A stretch of DNA of 64,000 nucleotides from assembly GCA_046350055.1 (NCBI GenBank), contig JAXMBC010000001.1, forward strand, positions 1,798,001 through 1,862,000. The letters are read 5' to 3'. Shown here in pieces: positions 15,912 to 25,715 of this stretch. Under the pieces are notes generated by a model. That model saw only the letters and a program-made list of their open reading frames with translations, searched no databases and was not told the origin of the DNA. A program made the translations under genes and the position numbers. Source of the DNA: JAEUIE01 sp046350055. GTDB lineage: Bacteria; Planctomycetota; Planctomycetia; Gemmatales; HRBIN36. Position 1 is the stretch's first letter. Every line of letters begins with the position of its first letter.

Positions 15912-16175
15912 ATGTCCATCGACAAGAGTCTGAAACGCAAGAGTGGTATCGTCCAGGTCCGCAATGTCCTTACACGGGTGGAACGCATCACCAAGATGAA
16001 GGAAGAGGACAAGTGGATTGAAGGTACGAGCCCCTATGGCATTCCCAAGACCCGCGTGGTCAAGGTGATGCTGAAGAAGCCCAAGAAAGCCAAGGCAGCT
16101 GAGGGTGAAGAAGGCGCAGCAGCTACACCGGCCGCGGGCGCTGCAGCACCCAAGGGTGATGCCAAGAAGAAGTAA
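15912..16175 (+). CDS. PVC-type small basic protein (TIGR04137-like)
   Basis: An 87-residue, strongly basic protein beginning MSIDKSLKRKSGIVQVRNVL, which matches the small basic protein family described in Planctomycetes, Verrucomicrobia and Chlamydiae. The tail is Lys/Ala-rich and ends DAKKK. RNA or ribosome association is plausible from charge alone; the function is not established. The frame extends upstream to 15741, but the family N-terminus starts at ATG 15912. A 13-bp-stem terminator lies 20 bp after the stop. Confidence 0.88.
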   Translation: MSIDKSLKRKSGIVQVRNVLTRVERITKMKEEDKWIEGTSPYGIPKTRVVKVMLKKPKKAKAAEGEEGAAATPAAGAAAPKGDAKKK

Positions 16176-16194
16176 TTGCAGTTCATCGAAACTT

Positions 16195-16224
16195 CAAGCG
16201 GCGTGAGTTACCTCATGCCGCTTG
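16195..16224 (+). terminator. Terminator of the small basic protein gene
   Basis: A 13-bp stem (16195-16207 with 16212-16224, one G-T pair, loop TTAC) followed by TTCGTTTG, 19 bp after the stop codon. Confidence 0.7.
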
Positions 16225-16289
16225 TTCGTTTGCCGTGAACATCCTGCCCTGCTCGATCGTCCTGGTGGTATCCCACGGCGAGGCTTCCC

Positions 16290-16697
16290 ATGAACGATGT
16301 TGAATTCCTCCGTGCCTTTGAAAAGTGTACCCTGACCCCGGCAGATTGGACGCATGAAGCCCACGTGCGTATGGCATGGCTCTACTTGACGCACAAGCCC
16401 TATGATTCAGCCCTGGCCTTGATTCGCGCAGGTATTCAGAATCTCAATGCCAGGGTGCTGAAGAAGGACCTGGCTTATCACGAGACAATCACAGTAGCAT
16501 TTGCCAGGCTCATTGAAAGTGCTCGGCGCAGGCTGCCAGCGGCACACTCGCTGAGTGATGTCAAGTTACATGCGCCTGACCTGTTTGATCGCCAGCTTTC
16601 CGCAGTCTTGAAATACTACTCACGCGAGAGGCTGTTCAGTGCCGAAGCGCGAGCAGCCTGGCTGGAACCTGATCTGGTACCTTTACCGTCCTGGTGA
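16290..16697 (+). CDS. Conserved hypothetical protein (135 aa)
   Basis: A soluble, helical protein with no family I can name. It has a His-containing stretch WTHEAHVRMAWLYL near the N-terminus and KYYSRERLFS near the C-terminus. It has no signal peptide. ATG at 16290. Its 3' end overlaps the 3' end of the convergent ABC permease gene by 15 bp. Confidence 0.65.
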   Translation: MNDVEFLRAFEKCTLTPADWTHEAHVRMAWLYLTHKPYDSALALIRAGIQNLNARVLKKDLAYHETITVAFARLIESARRRLPAAHSLSDVKLHAPDLFDRQLSAVLKYYSRERLFSAEARAAWLEPDLVPLPSW

Positions 16698-18314
16698 CTT
16701 CCACAGGAGAAGCAACCCGGCGAGTACTGCGAAGCCAGGCATCAGCAGCACCAGGGAAAGGGCTGCAACTTCGGTGTCAGCTCCGGCATGCAGTTGTTGA
16801 AACACATGATGCGAGAGAGGCAAATAGCCTGGAGTTGTCACCAGTTTGCTCGCACTGATCTCACCCAGAGCAAGCAGTGCAGTTCCGAGCATGATAGCCA
16901 GCCCCGGCTTCCATAACCGTGGCCAGAAATGCAATTGAAATCGCTGCCAGGGAGAAGCTCCTTCCAGCCAGGCAGCTTCTTCCAGGTACTGGGGAATCTG
17001 CCTGGCGATCGGCCACAAGGCCAGCCAGGCGAGTGGAAGAAAGCGCAGGGTGCAGACCCAGATGTTGGGCACGGGCGATGGCGCGCTATAGAGCCAGGGA
17101 GACAGCCAGCTACCGCCGGGCAACTGGATAAGTAATTGAATCAGACTGAGCAGGCCCAGGCCGAGCAAGGGCCCCGGCATGGCCCAGAGTATGGCCATCA
17201 GCCACCATACTCCGCGGTGAAATATCATGGAACTGCGTGTGAGCCAGAGTAACAGCATGGCACTTAGCGTCGTCAGCAGCCCGGTTCCCAGGGCGACTGC
17301 CAGGCTGTGGCTTACCAGTGCATGTTGCACGGTCAGGATATGCCAGAGGCGATTCCAACCCGCGATCCATGACCAGTGGGGAGTATCGCTATAGACCATG
17401 CCCACCCGCTGTACCAGTCCCCACAAGGGCACTCCCAGCAGCAGTACCAGTATGAGCAACATCCATACTTGAGCCGCTATTTGCCAGCCGTGGAGAGGCA
17501 GCCTGTGTTGCCTGCTGAGACTGGGCCATTGATGTGGAATGATCTGTTGCCAGCGATGCATCCAGGCCATCGTTATCAGCACCATGACGATGCACCAGGG
17601 AAAGATCGCTGCTAATGCACGGCTGGTCTCGTCCATGCCTCCTGCGGTAAGCTGGAGATATACCTCTTCGGCCAAGGTACTTATCTTGAAGTAGTCGGTT
17701 ACACTGATCTCATGCCAGGTGGGCCAACTTGCGACGAGCAGTGCCATACCGATGAATGGCCAGCAACGGGGCAAGACGACATGCATCAGTACTCGCCGCA
17801 TCGGTGCATAGAGCAGCATTTCCTCTTCCAGAGCTGGTTCGACCCAGGCCAGGCCCAGCGACAAAATGACAATCACCCAGGGCAATCCGAACAAGGCATG
17901 CAGGAGGACCGTGCCAGCCCAGCGTGTTTCGATGGGCCATAGCGCAGGGAGCGGTGCACCCAGCGTCTGCAACACCAGATACCAACCACTCAATAACATG
18001 GGTAGCGGCACAACCAGAGCCAGTGCAATCAGGATCGACCAGCCGCGGCGCCACTTCAGCTGAGTGCGCACCAGCAAGACCGCTGTGATGAATCCTGTGA
18101 TGACTGCCAGCAGGCTGCTGGTCAAGGCAATAGTTATTGTCTGTTGAGCCAGGTCAGCCAGCCGATTCCCTTCACTCCAGATATGCCAGGCGGCTGGCGT
18201 TTGCAGCAGTTCCATCACCGGCATGATCACTGGCAGGGCCACAAGCAACAGAATCACGAAAAAAGCTCCTCCTTGCCAGAGGAGCCAGCGACGATCTGGT
18301 AAGGTGACGTTCAA
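16683..18314 (-). CDS. Iron-type ABC transporter permease, two permease modules
   Basis: A large hydrophobic protein of about 543 residues with about twelve membrane segments. It has two binding-protein-dependent transport inner-membrane modules, as in FbpB/SfuB-type ferric iron permeases, where both halves sit on one chain. EAA-loop-like segments occur as EEEMLLYAPMRRVLMHVVLP in the first half and EEAAWLEGASPWQRFQLHF in the second. The frame is open to 18422, but that region overlaps the SMP-30 gene. TTG at 18314, six bases from that gene's stop, is the most plausible start. No ATPase or binding protein lies nearby, so its partners must be encoded elsewhere. Confidence 0.75.
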   Translation of the reverse strand: MNVTLPDRRWLLWQGGAFFVILLLVALPVIMPVMELLQTPAAWHIWSEGNRLADLAQQTITIALTSSLLAVITGFITAVLLVRTQLKWRRGWSILIALALVVPLPMLLSGWYLVLQTLGAPLPALWPIETRWAGTVLLHALFGLPWVIVILSLGLAWVEPALEEEMLLYAPMRRVLMHVVLPRCWPFIGMALLVASWPTWHEISVTDYFKISTLAEEVYLQLTAGGMDETSRALAAIFPWCIVMVLITMAWMHRWQQIIPHQWPSLSRQHRLPLHGWQIAAQVWMLLILVLLLGVPLWGLVQRVGMVYSDTPHWSWIAGWNRLWHILTVQHALVSHSLAVALGTGLLTTLSAMLLLWLTRSSMIFHRGVWWLMAILWAMPGPLLGLGLLSLIQLLIQLPGGSWLSPWLYSAPSPVPNIWVCTLRFLPLAWLALWPIARQIPQYLEEAAWLEGASPWQRFQLHFWPRLWKPGLAIMLGTALLALGEISASKLVTTPGYLPLSHHVFQQLHAGADTEVAALSLVLLMPGFAVLAGLLLLWKSPGR

Positions 18315-18319
18315 GGCAG

Positions 18320-19315
18320 TTACCAACCCCTGGTGGTGGTAGTGACTCGATACAGCGACTTGTCGGCTGTAAGGAAGAGGGTGCTGCCATCCTCGCCGAA
18401 GCCACAGTTGGCAGTGGCGCAACCGGGGTCGATGCGACCCAGATATTCCGCCTGGGGAGTGAAGACCCAGACGCCACCCGGACCGGTGGCGAAGAGATTG
18501 CCTTTCACATCTACCTTTAAGCCGTCAGGCAGTCCTTTCATCCGGGGTACTTCTTTAGTGACGTCGTAGAAGACTTTGCCGCTACCCAGCGTGCCATCAT
18601 CCTTGACGGGATATGCCATCCAGATGGATTTGACTGGGTCGGAATTGGCGACATAGAGTGTCTTCTCGTCGGGTGAGAAGGCAATACCATTGGGGCGACT
18701 GAGTTCCTTGGTCAGCAGGGTAACCTTGCCATCCTTGCTCAGGCGATAGACACCGCAATAGGACAACTCCCGGGCTGGATCATCGGCACCTTTTTCCAGG
18801 CCATAAGGTGGATCGGTGAAATACAGGTCGCCATTCCGTTTGAAGGCGAGATCGTTGGGGCTGTTGAAGCGTTTGCCTTCGTACCTATCAGCCAGGGTGG
18901 TGAAGGTCTTGCCATCACTGTTGAGCAGAGCAATGCGGCGGTCGCCATGCTGACAGAGCACTAGTTGCCCATCAGCGTTGAGCGTCAGGCCATTGCAGCC
19001 CGATTCGCCACCTCGCTTGGCGGTTCCGGTGTAGCCACTGTGATGCAGGAACGGCTGCAGGCCCTTGGTCTTCGACCACTGCCAGATCATGTTCTTGGGG
19101 ATATCTGAAAAGAGCAGTCTGTTCTCCTTCGGCTGCCAGATCGGTCCCTCGGCCCAGTCAAACCCGCCCGCCAGTTTTTCCAGTGTTGCTGATGCAGGCA
19201 CCAGCGTATTGAATCGGGGATCGTGCCGAACGATTTGTTCTGCTTTGTGAGAAGCGGAGAGACGCGACGTCAAGGATAAGGCGGCAGCTGTGGAGAGAAA
19301 GGTGCGACGATTCAT
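18320..19315 (-). CDS. SMP-30/gluconolactonase/LRE family exported protein
   Basis: A 331-residue six-bladed beta-propeller of the SMP-30/gluconolactonase family. Characteristic stretches are GFDWAEGPIW, SPNDLAFKRNGDLYFTDPPYGL and SRPNGIAFSPDEKTLYVANS, which carry the Glu/Asn/Asp metal-site residues. The N-terminus MNRRTFLSTAAALSLTS is a Tat-like export signal (RR followed by a hydrophobic run). It probably hydrolyses a sugar lactone in the periplasm; the substrate is unproven. ATG 19315 with GGAG upstream. Its stop is nearly joined to the start of the ABC permease, suggesting one transcript. Confidence 0.88.
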   Translation of the reverse strand: MNRRTFLSTAAALSLTSRLSASHKAEQIVRHDPRFNTLVPASATLEKLAGGFDWAEGPIWQPKENRLLFSDIPKNMIWQWSKTKGLQPFLHHSGYTGTAKRGGESGCNGLTLNADGQLVLCQHGDRRIALLNSDGKTFTTLADRYEGKRFNSPNDLAFKRNGDLYFTDPPYGLEKGADDPARELSYCGVYRLSKDGKVTLLTKELSRPNGIAFSPDEKTLYVANSDPVKSIWMAYPVKDDGTLGSGKVFYDVTKEVPRMKGLPDGLKVDVKGNLFATGPGGVWVFTPQAEYLGRIDPGCATANCGFGEDGSTLFLTADKSLYRVTTTTRGW

Positions 19316-19442
19316 GTGGGGTACTCCTGTGGTTTGTAGTGGAACTCAGGAATGAATATATCGCAAGAGAAAAGTAACAATTCACAATTACTCACCAGTC
19401 TAACAGTCAAATGGCCGATAATCGATACGGGGGATCGTACGA

Positions 19443-20780
19443 ATGCATCGTCTCATTGTGCTGCTTGTAATTCTGCTCATGGCAGGGTGTTATTCCGAAA
19501 CAACATGCTGCTCCTCAGACTCAGTGCTTCATTGTGTTGACACTCGGTTTCATCTGGAAGGGTTAAACAGCGTAGAGCAGATTGTTCCTCAGGAGTTCAA
19601 TGCAGAGAAACCGCTGCTGGAAGATCACGCCGTGTTGCTGGCTCTCTGGAATAACCCAGCATTTCAGGACGCACTGGTCGATCTTAAGCTGACCAGAGCT
19701 GATCTCATACAGGCTGGATTATTGCCTAATCCAGAAGTTGTCTATTACTTCAACGTTACGGACAAGCCACTCAAGTACCTCGTCGACTTCCCAATCGAAT
19801 CACTCTGGCTTCGTCCCATTCGTATGAAAGTAGCAAGCGCCGAAAATATTCGCGCGCAGGAACGACTCACGCAACTGGCGCTCGATCTCATTCGCGATAC
19901 CAGGCAAGCTTTTGCGGATCTCCAACTGGCCCGTGAGCGTGTGCGTATCGCAGAGGATGCAGTGAAACTACGTGGACGTATTGCTGAGTTTGCAGAAACG
20001 CGATTGAAAGCGGGTGATATCAGCCAGCAGGATGCTGCACTTGCCAGGATTGATGGATTGCAGGCGAAACAGGATGTCATACGACTGCAAGTGGACATCA
20101 CACTGGCAGAAGAACGCCTGAAAAATCTGATGGGGCTGTCGATCATGACATCTCCATTAGTCATTGCCAAACCAACAGTTGCCTATCCTGAAGCAATTCA
20201 GGTTGAAGCACTAGTCAAAGAGGCTGGTGAAACCCGTCCTGATCTGCGTGCTGCGGAGGTTGCGTTGCAAGCAGCAGAGGAGCGGTTGCGTCTTGCTCGC
20301 ACCAGCTGGTTTCGCTTCCTGGGTATTTTCGATGCAACCAGTGGTAAAAATGGTCATGAGCCTGGACCCGCTTTTCGGATAACCATACCTCTTTTCAATC
20401 TGAATCAAGGTGCTATTTCGCGTGCTGAGGCAGAGTTGGAACAGCTGGACTATCGACGCAATGCCATTCTTAATCAGATCATCACTGATGTGCGGCAGGC
20501 AGCAGCGAGATATTCTCAATCGCAAACTGAACTGATAAGTCTTCTCAACAAAGTGCTGCCGGAAGTGCAGGCAGCAATCAAGCGTTCGGAGCAAGCCGTG
20601 CTGGCAGGGAATGCACCGTATCTGGTTGTGCTGGAAACTACCCGCCAACTCTTCGACACATACAATCGTGAAGTACAACTGGTTGCCGAGCGTCAGCGGG
20701 CCTGGGCTGATCTGGAACGAAGTGTTGGCCGTCGGTTGTCGCGGGAACCCATCCCTGTAGTGACCGGGAAGACACCTTGA
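19443..20780 (+). CDS. TolC-family outer-membrane efflux lipoprotein (CzcC-like)
   Basis: A 445-residue outer membrane factor. The N-terminus has a lipobox (LMAGC, Cys at about 16), so it is probably lipid-anchored. The body has the two long coiled helical hairpins of TolC proteins (for example LARERVRIAEDAVKLRGRIA and KVLPEVQAAIKRSEQAVLAG). It is the first gene of an efflux operon with an adaptor and an RND pump. The stop at 20778-20780 lies 8 bp before the next start, consistent with translational coupling. CzcC-type partners export divalent cations; the metal is not determined. Confidence 0.88.
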   Translation: MHRLIVLLVILLMAGCYSETTCCSSDSVLHCVDTRFHLEGLNSVEQIVPQEFNAEKPLLEDHAVLLALWNNPAFQDALVDLKLTRADLIQAGLLPNPEVVYYFNVTDKPLKYLVDFPIESLWLRPIRMKVASAENIRAQERLTQLALDLIRDTRQAFADLQLARERVRIAEDAVKLRGRIAEFAETRLKAGDISQQDAALARIDGLQAKQDVIRLQVDITLAEERLKNLMGLSIMTSPLVIAKPTVAYPEAIQVEALVKEAGETRPDLRAAEVALQAAEERLRLARTSWFRFLGIFDATSGKNGHEPGPAFRITIPLFNLNQGAISRAEAELEQLDYRRNAILNQIITDVRQAAARYSQSQTELISLLNKVLPEVQAAIKRSEQAVLAGNAPYLVVLETTRQLFDTYNREVQLVAERQRAWADLERSVGRRLSREPIPVVTGKTP

Positions 20781-20788
20781 GTGCATCC

Positions 20789-22036
20789 ATGAGTTATCGC
20801 AGCGGGATCCTGACCGGATTGCTCCTCGCCATGCTACTGGGGGGAGGCGTTGTTGCTGCCTGGTGGCTGTGGAACAACAAAACGATTGATATCAAGAAGA
20901 GTGCACCACCTCCGATCCCGGCCACCATTTCGAAAGTGCTCAAAGAAGATCAATTAAATAGCGTGACGCTGACCGCCGAAGCGGAGAAGCTTCTCGCTTT
21001 GCAGACTGCCCCAGTCGAGAAGAAGAAACTCCGTCGCCATCGTGTTTACGGTGGGGAAGTCATGATTCCTGTGGGGGACACGATCATTGTGTCCGCCCCG
21101 TTTAGTGGTGTACTGCAAGCGGCATCCAACGCAATGCCTGTTCCCGGAAAGATGGTACAACAGGATGACGTGTTATTTGAATTGCTGCCCCTGCTCACGC
21201 CGGAAGGCCGAGCCAACCTGGCTACCGCCAAAGTGGATACCGATGGTCAACTCAAGAATGCTGAAACTCAGTTGGAAGCGGTTATCATCGTCTTGAACCG
21301 AGCCAAACAATTGCTGCAGAATGGCGCTGGCAGCGTCAGGCAAGTGGATGAAGCCCAGGCCCAGGTAGACCTGGCAAGGAAGGTGCTCGAAGCAGCTAAG
21401 GCGCGGCGTGATCTTCTCAGTAAAGTCATGGGTGAATTTGATCGAGGTACCGCTGCTGCCATCGTGATCAGAGCACCGGCAAGGGGGATGATCCGAAACA
21501 TCTCTGCCCGCCCGGGGCAGTCAGTTCCCACTGGTGCACCGCTCTTTGAGCTATTCGATCCCAGCCGCATGTGGGTCCGAGTGCCAGTGTATGTGGGTGA
21601 TCTGAAGGAACTCGATACTCGTGCCGCGGTGACAGTTGGCACTCTTGAAATGAAACCCGGCTCAGGTGGATTGACTGCAACGCCTGTCGCTGCACCTCCT
21701 TCTGCCAATGCAGTGGCAGGAACTGTTGATCTCTTTTACAAGCTGGACAATATCGGTGTGCAATACAGTCCAGCGCATCGTGTGGGGGTAACAATCGATC
21801 TGAATGACGATGCCGAGTCACTAGCAGTTCCCTGGGCTGCGGTAGTGCACGATGTCTATGGTGGATCGTGGGTTTATATCAAAACAGCAGAGCATACCTT
21901 TGTACGTCATCGGGTCATCGTGCGGTTCGTCAAAGATAACCTTGCTGCATTGATCCAGGGCCCAGCGGCTGGTTCGCAAGTCGTCACCGCTGGGGCAGCG
22001 GAACTCTTCGGTACTGAGACTGGCTTCAGCAAATAA
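20789..22036 (+). CDS. RND efflux periplasmic adaptor (HlyD/CusB family)
   Basis: About 415 residues. A single N-terminal membrane segment (GILTGLLLAMLLGGGVVAAW) is followed by barrel-sandwich, hairpin and beta-barrel domains as in CusB/CzcB adaptors. The lipoyl-like halves are visible at VSAPFSGVL and IRAPARGMIRNISARPGQSV, and the helical hairpin lies between them. ATG at 20789 is preferred; an in-frame TTG at 20777 overlaps the previous stop. It couples the pump to the TolC-type channel. The pump gene starts 11 bp downstream. Confidence 0.9.
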   Translation: MSYRSGILTGLLLAMLLGGGVVAAWWLWNNKTIDIKKSAPPPIPATISKVLKEDQLNSVTLTAEAEKLLALQTAPVEKKKLRRHRVYGGEVMIPVGDTIIVSAPFSGVLQAASNAMPVPGKMVQQDDVLFELLPLLTPEGRANLATAKVDTDGQLKNAETQLEAVIIVLNRAKQLLQNGAGSVRQVDEAQAQVDLARKVLEAAKARRDLLSKVMGEFDRGTAAAIVIRAPARGMIRNISARPGQSVPTGAPLFELFDPSRMWVRVPVYVGDLKELDTRAAVTVGTLEMKPGSGGLTATPVAAPPSANAVAGTVDLFYKLDNIGVQYSPAHRVGVTIDLNDDAESLAVPWAAVVHDVYGGSWVYIKTAEHTFVRHRVIVRFVKDNLAALIQGPAAGSQVVTAGAAELFGTETGFSK

Positions 22037-22047
22037 CGAGGTGATCG

Positions 22048-25000
22048 ATGCTCTCTCGCCTGATCGAGTCGTCGGTTCGCCTGCGAGTGGTGGTCCTGGC
22101 TCTAAGTGTCATCCTTCTCATCGTCGGCACCCGGGCTGTTCAGCATGCCCCACTAGATGTCTTCCCGGAATTTGCTCCCCCCATCATCGAAATACAAACA
22201 GAAGCTCCCGGCATGTCCACGGAAGAAGTGGAAAGCCTTGTTACGGTGCCTCTCGAAATTGCTCTCAATGGCATCCCCAGCGTGCAGACGGTTCGTTCCA
22301 AGTCCGTGCTGGGCCTTTCGCAGGTCGTGCTAGTACTGGAAACCGGGGCTGACCCCCTGCGTGTTCGTCAGATGGTACAGGAACGAGTCACAGCCGAGGC
22401 TCGTCTGCTCCCCACAGTAGCCAGGCCCCCGGTGATTCTGCAGATGCTATCCTCCACCAGCCGTGTCATGAAGATTGGCATCTGGTCGGACACGCTCAGT
22501 CAGCGTGACCTCACAGAACTGGTACTGTGGACGATTCGCCCCAAGCTCATGAGCGTGAGTGGCGTTGCCAATGTCGCGATCTGGGGACAGCGGGATAAGC
22601 AGTTTCAAGTGCTGGTTGATCCTGATCGGTTGCGGCTGAATAACATTACCCTCGATGCTGTCCAGCGTGCGGCTGGCGATGCTGTTTCACTGGAGGCAGG
22701 CGGATTTGTTGATACTCCGAACCAGCGTCTCGCCATCCGGCAGCTATCCACACTCCATGATGCCGATGATCTGTCACAGACAGTTGTCGATTTCAAGGCT
22801 GGCGCACCGGTACGGCTTGGTAACATTGCGGATGTTGTCATCGGTTCACCCCCGCCCATCGGTGATGCTGTCATTAATAGTCAGCCCGGTATCCTGCTCA
22901 TTGTCGAAAAGCAACCACAGGCTAACACGCTGGAGTTGACCCGCAAAATTGATGAAGCCATCACTACCTTGATGCCCGGCCTCAAAGATGTTCATATCGA
23001 TCCCACTATCTTTCGCCCTGCGACATTCATCGAACGAGCTCTAGATAACCTCACTCATGCACTGGGCATAGGTTGTGCCCTGGTAGTTGTCATCTTGTTG
23101 CTGTTTCTTTTCGACTGGCGCACAGCAGTCATCAGCCTGATTGCCATACCACTTTCCCTGGCTGCAGCGCTACTCGTCTTCACGATGACGGGTGCGACTA
23201 TCAACACCATGGTGCTTGCGGGACTGGTTATCGCTTTGGGCGAAGTGGTGGACGATGCAATTATTGATGTAGAGAACATTTCGCGCAGGCTGATGTTGAA
23301 CCGATCTTCAGCAACTCCCAAGTCATCTTTCCGAATAGTTATTGATGCTTCGCTGGAAGTCCGCTCAGCGGTGGTTTATGCCAGCCTGATTGTAGTGATG
23401 GTGTTTTTACCCATTTTTTTTCTTGATGGTCTGGCAGGGTCGTTCTTCCGACCACTTGCTTTCGCTTATGTTGCAGCGATCCTGGCTTCTCTCTTCGTAG
23501 CGCTTACTGTCACACCGGCCTTGTCGTATATGTTGCTGACAGGACGAGAGCAGCGAGCCCATGAGCCGGCACTGACACGCTGGCTCAGGAGTATGTATGA
23601 CAAGATCTTGCCCATATTCCTGAATCGTCCATCCACTGCCCTGGTAGCTATTCTTGTAGCCTTCGCGCTCACCGCTCTTGTAGCCAGTCGTCTGGGGCAG
23701 GAGTTTCTGCCTCATTTTCAAGAGACTGATTTCCTGATGCACTTTGTAGAGAAGCCTGGCACCTCCATCGAAGCCATGCAGCGCGTAACTATTGAAGCCA
23801 GCAAAGCACTTAAGAAGATTGACGGAGTGCGGAACTTCGGCTCGCACATCGGTCGAGCGGAAGTGGCAGATGAACCCGTCGGCCCCAATTTCACCGAACT
23901 CTGGATCAGCATCGATCCCCATGTTGATTACGCGTCCACCATCAAGAAGATCGAGCAAGTGGTATACGGCTTCCCGGGCCTCTACCGCGATCTTCTCACG
24001 TTCCTGCGAGAACGAATCAAGGAAGTGCTGACTGGTTCCAGTGCCACCATTGTGGTCAGGCTCTTTGGCCCTGATCAGGCGGTGATACGAGCAAAAGCAC
24101 GGGAAGTGGAAGCTGTCATGAAGACGACCGAAGGTGTCGTCAATCTGAAGATCGAGCCACAGGTCATCATACCTCAAATTGAAGTACGGCTGCGGCCCGA
24201 AGCGGTTCAACGCTACGGCTTAACCGCAGGGCACATACGACGAGCCTCGACCACGCTTCTCAAAGGCTTGAAAGTGGGTGAAGTGTACGAAGGTCAGAAG
24301 AAGTTCGCCGTTGTTGTCTGGGGAGTGGCTTCGATACGCAGCGACCTGGCTGCAGTGCATGCTCTGCCCATCGATACGCCCTCAGGCACCCAGGTACGAC
24401 TCGGCGATGTTGCTGAAGTCGTGATGGTGCCTGCCGCCAACGAGATCAAGCGTGAGAATGGCTCACGCCGGCTTGATATCACCTGCAACGTCAAGGATCG
24501 AGATCTTGGTGCCGTTGCACGAGAGATCGAATCCAAGGTGAGACAGTTGACCTTCGACAGAGAGTATCATCCGGAATTCCTGGGGGAGTACGCTGCCCGG
24601 CAGGAATCGACCCGCAAGCTCTATGCTCTCGCAGCATTGGCGCTGGTGGGTATTGTGCTTTTGCTTTATGTTGATTTCCAGGCATGGCGTCCAACACTTC
24701 TGGTAGCACTTACGGTGCCATTTGCACTTATTGGCAGCGTGATTGCGGTTGAATTCTCAGGTGGGATCGTTTCGCTCGGCTCCATGGTTGGCTTCGTGAC
24801 AGTGCTCGGCATCGCTGCCCGCAACGGAATCATGATGGTCAGTCACATTCGTCATCTGGAAAGGGAGGAGGGGATGCCTTACGGGCGTGACCTCGTGCAG
24901 CGAGCTGCAAGTGAACGACTTTCCCCAATCCTTATGACCGCTTTGGCCACTGGACTGGCACTTTTACCACTAGCCATCACAGGGAACAAGCCAGGACAGG

Positions 25001-25137
25001 AAATCGAGTTCCCGCTGGCTCTTGTGATTCTCGGAGGGTTAATCACCTCAACTATATTGAACTTATTCTTGCTGCCTCCAATCTACGTGCTGTTCGGCCG
25101 TTCTGCATTGACAACTGACGACTTGGAGAAAGTATAA
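22048..25137 (+). CDS. Heavy-metal efflux RND pump (CusA/CzcA family)
   Basis: A 1029-residue inner-membrane proton-driven pump with the usual twelve-helix, two large periplasmic loop architecture. It starts MLSRLIESSVRLRVVVLALS. The TM4 region contains GEVVDDAIIDVENISRRLM, the charged motif typical of this HME-RND group, and the second half has GFVTVLGIAARNGIMMVSHI. It forms a tripartite complex with the two upstream gene products. Which metal is moved cannot be decided by eye: the TM4 motif differs from textbook CusA and CzcA. No metal-responsive regulator is adjacent. Confidence 0.92.
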   Translation: MLSRLIESSVRLRVVVLALSVILLIVGTRAVQHAPLDVFPEFAPPIIEIQTEAPGMSTEEVESLVTVPLEIALNGIPSVQTVRSKSVLGLSQVVLVLETGADPLRVRQMVQERVTAEARLLPTVARPPVILQMLSSTSRVMKIGIWSDTLSQRDLTELVLWTIRPKLMSVSGVANVAIWGQRDKQFQVLVDPDRLRLNNITLDAVQRAAGDAVSLEAGGFVDTPNQRLAIRQLSTLHDADDLSQTVVDFKAGAPVRLGNIADVVIGSPPPIGDAVINSQPGILLIVEKQPQANTLELTRKIDEAITTLMPGLKDVHIDPTIFRPATFIERALDNLTHALGIGCALVVVILLLFLFDWRTAVISLIAIPLSLAAALLVFTMTGATINTMVLAGLVIALGEVVDDAIIDVENISRRLMLNRSSATPKSSFRIVIDASLEVRSAVVYASLIVVMVFLPIFFLDGLAGSFFRPLAFAYVAAILASLFVALTVTPALSYMLLTGREQRAHEPALTRWLRSMYDKILPIFLNRPSTALVAILVAFALTALVASRLGQEFLPHFQETDFLMHFVEKPGTSIEAMQRVTIEASKALKKIDGVRNFGSHIGRAEVADEPVGPNFTELWISIDPHVDYASTIKKIEQVVYGFPGLYRDLLTFLRERIKEVLTGSSATIVVRLFGPDQAVIRAKAREVEAVMKTTEGVVNLKIEPQVIIPQIEVRLRPEAVQRYGLTAGHIRRASTTLLKGLKVGEVYEGQKKFAVVVWGVASIRSDLAAVHALPIDTPSGTQVRLGDVAEVVMVPAANEIKRENGSRRLDITCNVKDRDLGAVAREIESKVRQLTFDREYHPEFLGEYAARQESTRKLYALAALALVGIVLLLYVDFQAWRPTLLVALTVPFALIGSVIAVEFSGGIVSLGSMVGFVTVLGIAARNGIMMVSHIRHLEREEGMPYGRDLVQRAASERLSPILMTALATGLALLPLAITGNKPGQEIEFPLALVILGGLITSTILNLFLLPPIYVLFGRSALTTDDLEKV

Positions 25138-25277
25138 TTCGAACACGCCCACAATAAGCATTTGGAGAGAAAGCTGTTTAAGAGTTCACGTCCTGATGTG
25201 CTGCATGCAGTATTTACGAATCACTAAAGGTGATTAGCACGAAGAATATGTTATGACACTTTGTGGAAACGTAATCC

Positions 25278-25679
25278 ATGCTTAACTACCTGAAACTGTA
25301 CGGCATCACACTCGTGGCGTTTCTTGCCATCGATATAGCCTGGCTCGGGTTTATCGCCCGCAGTTTTTATCAGCGTTATCTTGGCTACCTGATGGCCCCT
25401 GCGATCAACTGGTATGCTGCGTTCTGTTTCTACTTACTCTTTATTGTGGGATTGCTGGTCTTTGTTGTTGAACCAGGGCTCAAGGAGAACTCCATTATCT
25501 CTACGTTGTGGCGAGCTGCTCTCTTCGGACTGGTTACCTATGCCACCTACGACCTGACCAATCATGCAACCGTCAAAGACTGGCCACTGATGGTTACGGT
25601 GATTGACCTGATCTGGGGTATCGTGCTGAGTGTGGTTGTCAGTTCGATCAGCTTCTATGCCGGAAAATGGCTGGCGTAG
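25278..25679 (+). CDS. DUF2177 family membrane protein
   Basis: A 133-residue protein with four membrane helices. It carries family hallmarks such as DIAWLGFIARSFYQRYLGYL, ATYDLTNHATVKDWP and DLIWGIVLS. Function is unknown, but DUF2177 genes often lie with the FAD oxidoreductase, DUF1365, cyclopropane-synthase-like and DUF1295 genes found next to it here on the opposite strand. A role in membrane lipid modification is therefore inferred. The gene is convergent with the DUF1295 gene, 36 bp apart. Confidence 0.85.
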   Translation: MLNYLKLYGITLVAFLAIDIAWLGFIARSFYQRYLGYLMAPAINWYAAFCFYLLFIVGLLVFVVEPGLKENSIISTLWRAALFGLVTYATYDLTNHATVKDWPLMVTVIDLIWGIVLSVVVSSISFYAGKWLA

Positions 25680-25715
25680 TGCGCAGTGATGTCATGCCTG
25701 CGGCAGACTTGTCTT

